Source: Urechis unicinctus
Lineage: Eukaryota > Annelida > Polychaeta > Xenopneusta > Urechidae
NCBI GenBank assembly: GCA_034190875.2
Contig: CM067355.1
Span: forward strand, 32,107,335-32,171,334
Direction of reading: 5' to 3'
Length of the DNA: 64,000 bases
In this document: piece by piece, positions 58,627 to 64,000 of the stretch
Position numbering within the stretch: the first letter of the stretch is position 1
Layout: each line of letters opens with the position of its first letter
The notes under the pieces: generated by a model
What the model was told of the DNA's origin: nothing
The model's input: the letters and a program-made list of their open reading frames with translations, nothing else
The model's database searches: none
Program-made: the position numbers and the translations under genes

Positions 58627-59666
58627 ACTGCATGTATTAATTACCGTTGATTTCCTGGCCTGGTGAGTGAAGTATTTGGCAAGTGTGCTGCTATCATTTT
58701 TCGACCATTTAAACTTATTTTTCATTCTGGCCAACGTTTGACAATCTGCTAGTATGTATACAAATGATATATATCCACTGCCTGATCATGATGATGACCG
58801 ATCATAACGGTTCAACAAGTTAGTATATCCGTCAGTCAGGGCAATGGAGTAAGGATTATTCTAGGTCTTTTATATATGTTATGATTTTTGCTACTGAGCA
58901 AATTCGGAAGACAAAAAACTATTTTGAAAAACAAAGCAGTTGTGATGGCCACATGTGTTAAATCGCGTGGCTAATTCTACCGAAACACAGTGGTAAGTAT
59001 TGAGGTATTATTTTTGACTATGGTGGCAGTCATGGCCAAAACACCTATAGCAAGCCATCTATATTAGTTGCGACTGCTGAATAGATCTGATCGTAAGAGT
59101 TGCTAACGAAGTTATTGGAAACCACTCCAATGTAGACGATTTTAGTGAATTAAACAGTTGGCTCAAGCAAGTAAAGCGGATCAAGGAGAGTATTGATGGG
59201 AGATGAAGAGAGAGAAAAAGCTTGTTATGGCTCATGGTAACCTGTAGAGAGGCATGTGATTGTGTCTTTTTTGCTATTCATAAAGAAGTCTAGAGCACTA
59301 TCCCAAGTCATTCATTCCTGATCACTACAACATGATATCTCTAATAGATAATGTGATTAATACTAGGTTCCACTTCCAGGGGCCCATGGGAGCCGCCCAA
59401 AGCAGCCATGAAGCCTGACCCGTCTGGACTGCTCTTGTTTTCGCTGTGTATGAGGCCGATTAAACTGACTGTGTTAACATAACTCTGGCTGGGATAGGAG
59501 GCTAATGCTGTTAATATGAACAGTCGCTACAGGTCAAGTCAGAATATACATTGTGTCTTCATTACCTGGCGTCTCTATAAAATCTAATTAAGAAGACAAT
59601 GATGAGAAGAGTCTGAGTAAGATTGGCTGTGAAACGGGATTACGGTTCATCCTGGTAAGTTGAGCT

Positions 59667-59999
59667 TTGATTATATTTTCTGTAAAACCTGTTTCTGGTT
59701 ACCATGCCGACATCAGCTTCATTAGCAGCTGGCCAGCATTCTGCTTATCATGTATTGTGCCTGATGTCCTAAGGTGTCTGCGGCAGGTTACCGTAAACAG
59801 GGTTACTGGAAACACCACAGACATCTGGGTTGTGAGGAGGCGGTACATATCGAAGTTGACAAGGATTTTAAAAGCCTATGAGTTAACAAGAACCATCGCC
59901 TTACTGGATCATATTCAGACAGGCATGGACGAGGATATGGCACCACGAAAGAACCACCCTAATATTGGATGCAATCTGTTGAGTGTGTGGAGTGATTGA
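59667..59999 (+). other. 110-codon open frame, unique to unit 4
   Basis: Encodes, among others, SCIVPDVLRCLRQVTVNRVT and RRRYISKLTRILKAYELTRT, ending CNLLSVWSD. It has no ATG at its 5' end, so it would be an exon. The homologous DNA in units 1 and 2 has stops in this frame. The sequence looks protein-like but matches nothing I know. Either unit 4 keeps an older, less decayed exon, or the frame is chance. Confidence 0.25.
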
Positions 60000-60384
60000 T
60001 GCGCCGGTCATCGTTCAATCACTGGACATGTTCACGGCCACTAACGATTCCTTATCTCAACCTCAACTCAACCAGACTGGGTTCCAGGCTGACTCGTATG
60101 TCTGAGTACATCAACAAACGGGATACATCCATGGCAGTGATTGATGGACAATTAGCACACCATATATAGCTTCGCCAACATAATGTAAATGTGTGACAGT
60201 CATGACCTCTCTATGAGATTCATGCTGATCGGCTTGATTTACGGATTGTATTAGTAAGGAAATATATGATCAACATGAGCTCATTTACTGACAAACTATC
60301 GAGGTTTTTTTTTTCACTCTCCAAAATCGTAGTCAGTATGTATAAATTGCGAATAGGACATGACATGTCTCTACAACATGGACT

Positions 60385-60399
60385 CAGGGTTCAAATTTA
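60385..60399 (+). repeat. hAT left terminal inverted repeat
   Basis: CAGGGTTCAAATTTA, preceded by the GGACT target duplication. One mismatch to the right end. Confidence 0.85.
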
Positions 60400-60685
60400 G
60401 CAGTCGCTAACTCGCAAAATGCGAGTCAATATCAGAAAATGCGAGTAGACTTTCATGTTCACTCGATATTTTTAGCGAGTCACTTTTTTTCAAGTTCAAA
60501 CCTTTTTTAAAAAAAAGATTGGTAAGTTGACAAAAAATCCCAAAAAAGTTTCAGTGATGCGCACTATTCGCGTGCTCTCGAAATTTCGTTTGCACATGTC
60601 ATTAAGTGACGTCTTACTCCCAGAATCCCGATAATGTCTGTTGACATTCACGTAGAATTTTACTGATGTTAAATTTAAAATAAAA

Positions 60686-63114
60686 ATGATTACGTCTTTC
60701 TTCAAAAGAAAAGGCGATGATGATGGGAAAAGTTCTCCTGCCGAGCAATCGATGTCAAAAGAGGACGAAGTAGCTGGTTTTTCAAAAAAACAAAAATGCG
60801 AACAATCGGCAAAAGTTGGTTGCAAAACCGTTAATGCATCCTTGAAAACAGTGAAAAGGTGGGAACGAGAGTTAAACATAACACTTGGAACTGTTTGTGA
60901 TGAGAAAGACACTGCTACTGTGGTTGAAATTTTCTGCCAAGTTTGCCAACAATATTCCCGTGAAAAATCTTCGTCGGTAGGTAAACCTAGCTGCATTTTT
61001 ATCAACATAAAAAATAATTCTTTGTTCTGTCACTTTTTAATGGGTATGTATATGGCCCATATTACCTTTCTAGTCCAATTATCTTATGTATACAACTTCC
61101 TTAAAATCAAACTCAGCACGCCGTGTTGAACATTAGCAGATGACACTTTGCCCTCTTTAATCCCAACACTGCCCTTTATATTATCACAATAAGTACAATA
61201 AGACAATAAGTACACTTATCACAATAATAAATAATCCACTGTCCCTGGTGTCCCTTAAAAAAATAAATGTCACTCATATGTATCCATTTTTTCAGTTTGT
61301 CACTTGCAACAAAATTGTGAAGAAGGAGGGTGTTGTTCACCACAAGAACTCTGCAGCACACAACAAGGCACTGGAAGCAAACGCTGCCACCAAGATAATC
61401 GCCTCCAACCAGCTAAATGCAATTGAGTCCTCTTTACAAAAGTTTGATGAAGGTCTCATGAAGAAAATGGTATATCTGTTTAATACAGCGTACTATGTAG
61501 CTGTGCATGAACGACCCTTCACAGACTTTACCAGTCTAATTAAGTTACAGAAAAAAAACACGCTTGTTCTAGGTGAAACCTACTGTAATGACATATCCTG
61601 TAAGACCTTTGTGAGTGAAATTGCCGGACATTACTTTGATGATCTGAAATCCAGACTGGAGAAATCTCACTACTTGAGTGTGTTCACTGATGGTTCAACA
61701 GATCGTACGGAAATGCATCATGATCAAGTACATTGACAATTTCTATCCGTTCACAAAGTTTTTCAAGCTGGAAGAGCCCGAAAACACAAAGGCAGAGGGA
61801 ATTCTGGGAGCTGTCGATAAAGCTTTTCAAGACTTTGGGATGGACAATTACCATGAAAAGTTGGTCGGGTACTGCTCAGATGGGGCCAGTGTTATGATGG
61901 GAGCTAAGAAAGGGGTGATAAAACTTCTGAGAGACAGAAAAAATGCACCTTGGGTTCTTGTGGTTTGGTGTTTAGCTCACAGGCTTGAACTTGCAGTTAA
62001 AGACTGCTTTAAGAGCACATACATGGATAATGTCATTGAGGTCCTTCGTCTCATTTATGAGTTCAACAAGGGCTCTGCAAAACGGAACAAGGACGCCGGA
62101 GAGGTAGCTGATATTATGGAGGAGGAGTTTTTGAAGCCAGAAAAGGTGAATGGCACACGCTGGATAGACTACAAGCTCTGAGCGACATCAAAACTCCTGA
62201 GGAACTGGCCAGTGATAGTTGTTCATATGCAAAACTACGCTGAAGATGTGACCAACAGGGACAGTGATCGGGCAAAGGTCAAGGGAATCCTGAACAGGCT
62301 GATGCAGTACAAGTTAGTTTGGTATTTGCATTTTATGAAAGACCTACTCAATGAACTGGCCAAAATCAGCTTGATTTTCCAACGCGAAGACATTTGCACA
62401 TCCAGCGCAACAACGAAACTTCAGGCTGCTAACATCCCACTCGATCAACTTCTAGATAATCCTGGCTCTAGTCTGTCAGATTTCGCTGACAAAGTGCAGG
62501 AGCAAAAAAACTCCTTCCAGTACTACGGACATACCCTGAGAAGCCCTGTTCAACTGGAAACACTAACACAACAGAAGAGAAGAGTGGTGCAAGATATGAT
62601 TGACTGTCTTCATTCTCGTTTTGAAAACATGTACGAAGACAGGCATTTCCTAGCCTGCCATGTATTTGACCACAAGAACTGGCCAGATACCAATGCTGCA
62701 TTAGTCCAGTATAGGCAAGATGATTTAAGGTTCTTGTATGAAAGCTTCCGCCCTGTCCTCCAAAACGCTGAATGTGACCTGGATGCAGCTCAACAAGAAT
62801 TCACCGAGTTGAAACTTCATATTTCTGGCAATGAACACTACAGAGGTATTCACCCGCTTGCTGTCTGGCAACGTGTTAGTCAACAGGATGATGGAAGAGG
62901 TGACTTCAACAACATATTGAAGACCATTCATCTCACCAGTGTATATCCTCTGTCAAATGCTTGTTGTGAGAGAACATTTTCTGCCATGAAAAGGATAAAA
63001 AGTGATTGGAGATGTAGACTTTCCATAAAGTCGATGGACGAACTTCTGCGCATCAAACTCAACGGTCCAACCTTTGAAGGCTTTGATGCCAAACCCGTCA
63101 TTAACAGGTTGTGA
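60686..63114 (+). pseudogene. hAT transposase (ZNF862-like), two exons
   Basis: Cut-and-paste transposase. Exon 1 (60686-60976, 97 codons) starts MITSFFKRKG and holds Cys84 and Cys87 (FCQVCQQY). Exon 2 (61296-63114) starts FVTCNKIVKKEGVVHHKNSA, supplying the His residues (113 and 119) of a BED/TTF-like zinc finger. The 319-bp intron is GT-AG, phase 0, so splicing assembles the finger. Catalytic-fold blocks: LSVFTDGSTDR, GYCSDGASVMMGAKKG, WCLAHRLELAVKDC. C-terminal dimerisation block: VYPLSNACCERTFSAMKRIK then RLSIKSMDELLRIKLNG. A frameshift with a few lost codons lies near 61710-61735, and a TGA at 62179-62181 replaces what is probably an Arg CGA. About 700 codons in total, normal for the family. 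The annotation as hAT is secure; the subfamily is from memory. Confidence 0.85.
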
Positions 63115-63399
63115 TTGAGGGGCCAGAGAATGAATAGGCCAACGACAGAGCCTTATGGTCCGAGAAATTGAACAATCTAAAAACATGACCATGTCGTATA
63201 ATGTCATTGTGTTGAAATTGTTTATTAAAGTGAGCAATAATGGTCTCTTACCTTGTTGTTATAACTCTTACTTGTTTAAATCAAGAAAATATCAAAATTC
63301 GTGCGATTTGATAATTTTTTTCAAAAAGCAAGTAGTTTTGACAATTTAGCAAGTAAGTTTTTAGGCCACTTGCTTTTTTTAGCAAGTGACAAAAAAATT

Positions 63400-63414
63400 T
63401 AAATTTAAACCCTG
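63400..63414 (-). repeat. hAT right terminal inverted repeat
   Basis: TAAATTTAAACCCTG on the plus strand, followed by GGACT. Confidence 0.85.
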
Positions 63415-63938
63415 GGACTTGCATTGGGACAACATCAGTAAATGGCGATTGATTAATGGGACAGAAGAGAGCGGACATATTTTAGGTCATGACCATAATG
63501 TACCAATATTCCCGAGAGTAGATAATAATCGCATCCCAATTTGTAGCAAAACAAGTTGTATAAACTCCGCACTTTCTATATTACATTGTGTCCATGTAGT
63601 AATTGCGTCAAAGCGCGTTAGCACCCACTAGATCCATCCCATCATTAAAAATCTATACACATCGATTCCACTTACCGACCAATCACAACACATTCTTTGT
63701 GCATAACACTTTGATGATCAAATATGATTGCGCCACTTCCTTTAACAAGCTGTTGTGTGAGTTCAGCACAACAAAAGTATATCCCACAAATGTCGTTGCG
63801 ATTAATACTCAACACTCCATGAATTATCTCGCAATGTTCCCTTCCCAGTCACTCGATCCTTACCGAAAACGCTCACACTCTTGTCGAATTTATCTTGATC
63901 ATCGTAGCTTTAAACGCGTCACCACGTCTACGACCAGG

Positions 63939-64000
63939 GGCCGTATCCATAAAGAATCTTAACTTTAGTAGTCTTGACTTGAGTCTGCAAGCTTAGCTGA
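63939..64000 (+). mobile_element. Left end of the PIF/Harbinger-like TIR element (unit 4), cut by window end
   Basis: GGCCGTATCCATAAAGAATC after CCAGG, exactly as at 32980. The Myb-like exon would lie beyond the window. Confidence 0.65.

Larger units (their letters stand above)
60385..63414 (+). mobile_element. hAT-superfamily DNA transposon, nearly intact
   Basis: 3030 bp. The left end is CAGGGTTCAAATTTA and the right end, on the opposite strand, is CAGGGTTTAAATTTA. GGACT flanks both sides (60380-60384 and 63415-63419), a 5-bp target duplication. Subterminal regions hold short repeats (GCGAGTC on the left, AGCAAGT on the right). It carries a two-exon transposase with one frameshift and one stop. 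It inserted into SegB unit 4 and is absent from units 1 and 2, so it postdates the duplication. Confidence 0.85.
55510..63938 (+). repeat. SegB unit 4 (interrupted by a hAT element)
   Basis: Parts: DR1 55575-56162, finger relic 56290-56550, recombinase-like relic 57059-57429, DR2 57878-58465, coiled-coil relic 58467-58626, a 110-codon frame 59667-59999, hAT insertion 60385-63414, then the rest to the CCAGG at 63934-63938. Up to about 58800 it is nearly identical to unit 3. Beyond that it resembles unit 2 more (for example TTCGGAAGACAAAAAACTAT). Confidence 0.85.

Noticed and set aside
63603-63962. 119-codon frame recurring at 24994, 32644 and 63603
   Set aside because: It has a non-ATG start, runs into the TIR element at its end and shows no motif. 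Recurrence is explained by the SegB duplication.

Overview
The window looks like repeat-rich, AT-leaning intergenic DNA from an animal, most likely a mollusc or another lophotrochozoan. The clues are an I/Nimb-type LINE, intron-bearing animal-style transposon genes (a hAT transposase, a Myb/SANT-like gene) and traces of CARD-like exons. The taxon is inferred; no single-copy host gene here proves it. I see no intact host gene, no rRNA gene, no functional-looking tRNA gene and no CRISPR array. Almost everything is mobile DNA, decayed gene copies, or duplications of both.

Layout. (1) 1-4570: decayed sequence with short duplications, a CA-rich microsatellite and two or three weak relics resembling CARD-type exons. 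(2) 4571-18960: a head-to-tail array of about nine full or partial copies of one 1.5-1.8 kb repeat ('HP family'). Copies that keep their start open with a perfect palindrome, TAACTTGGC...GCCAAGTTA, whose core differs between copies but always stays self-complementary. Many carry a TGACCTTGA/AGGTCAAGGTCA inverted repeat and a TGACGTCACTTCCGG motif. Four carry a degenerate tRNA-like sequence on the minus strand, followed by a T run. (3) 18960-20110: nothing recognised except an ATC-rich microsatellite. (4) 20110-64000: a higher-order array built from a 4-5.7 kb segment ('SegB') and a Ty3/Gypsy retroelement. SegB occurs four times (from 20110, 27861, 46650 and 55510). It holds decayed exons of an unnamed gene family: two short C2H2-like fingers, a segment resembling the SAM-like core-binding domain of tyrosine recombinases, and a coiled coil. 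Three of the four SegB copies join the same point of a truncated Gypsy copy.

Nested insertions. A TIR element with a four- to five-exon Myb/SANT-like gene of PIF/Harbinger type lies in SegB unit 2 (32980-39006). A Gypsy element with both LTRs (33305-37869) sits in its first intron. A LINE (minus strand) abuts the Gypsy gag at 44930 and again at 53790. Both LINE copies lack the endonuclease region, so the ORF1 zinc knuckle runs directly into the reverse-transcriptase region. The block LINE + gag/protease + SegB is duplicated in tandem with a period of 8860 bp. An almost intact hAT element (60385-63414; CAGGGTT ends, 5-bp GGACT target duplication) interrupts unit 4.

How the parts relate: this reads as a history of insertions followed by unequal recombination and local duplication, not as a pathway. 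The youngest events look like the 1.8 kb duplication in region 2, the 8.86 kb duplication in region 4 and the hAT insertion. Near-identity of the long duplications means an assembly artefact has to be excluded.
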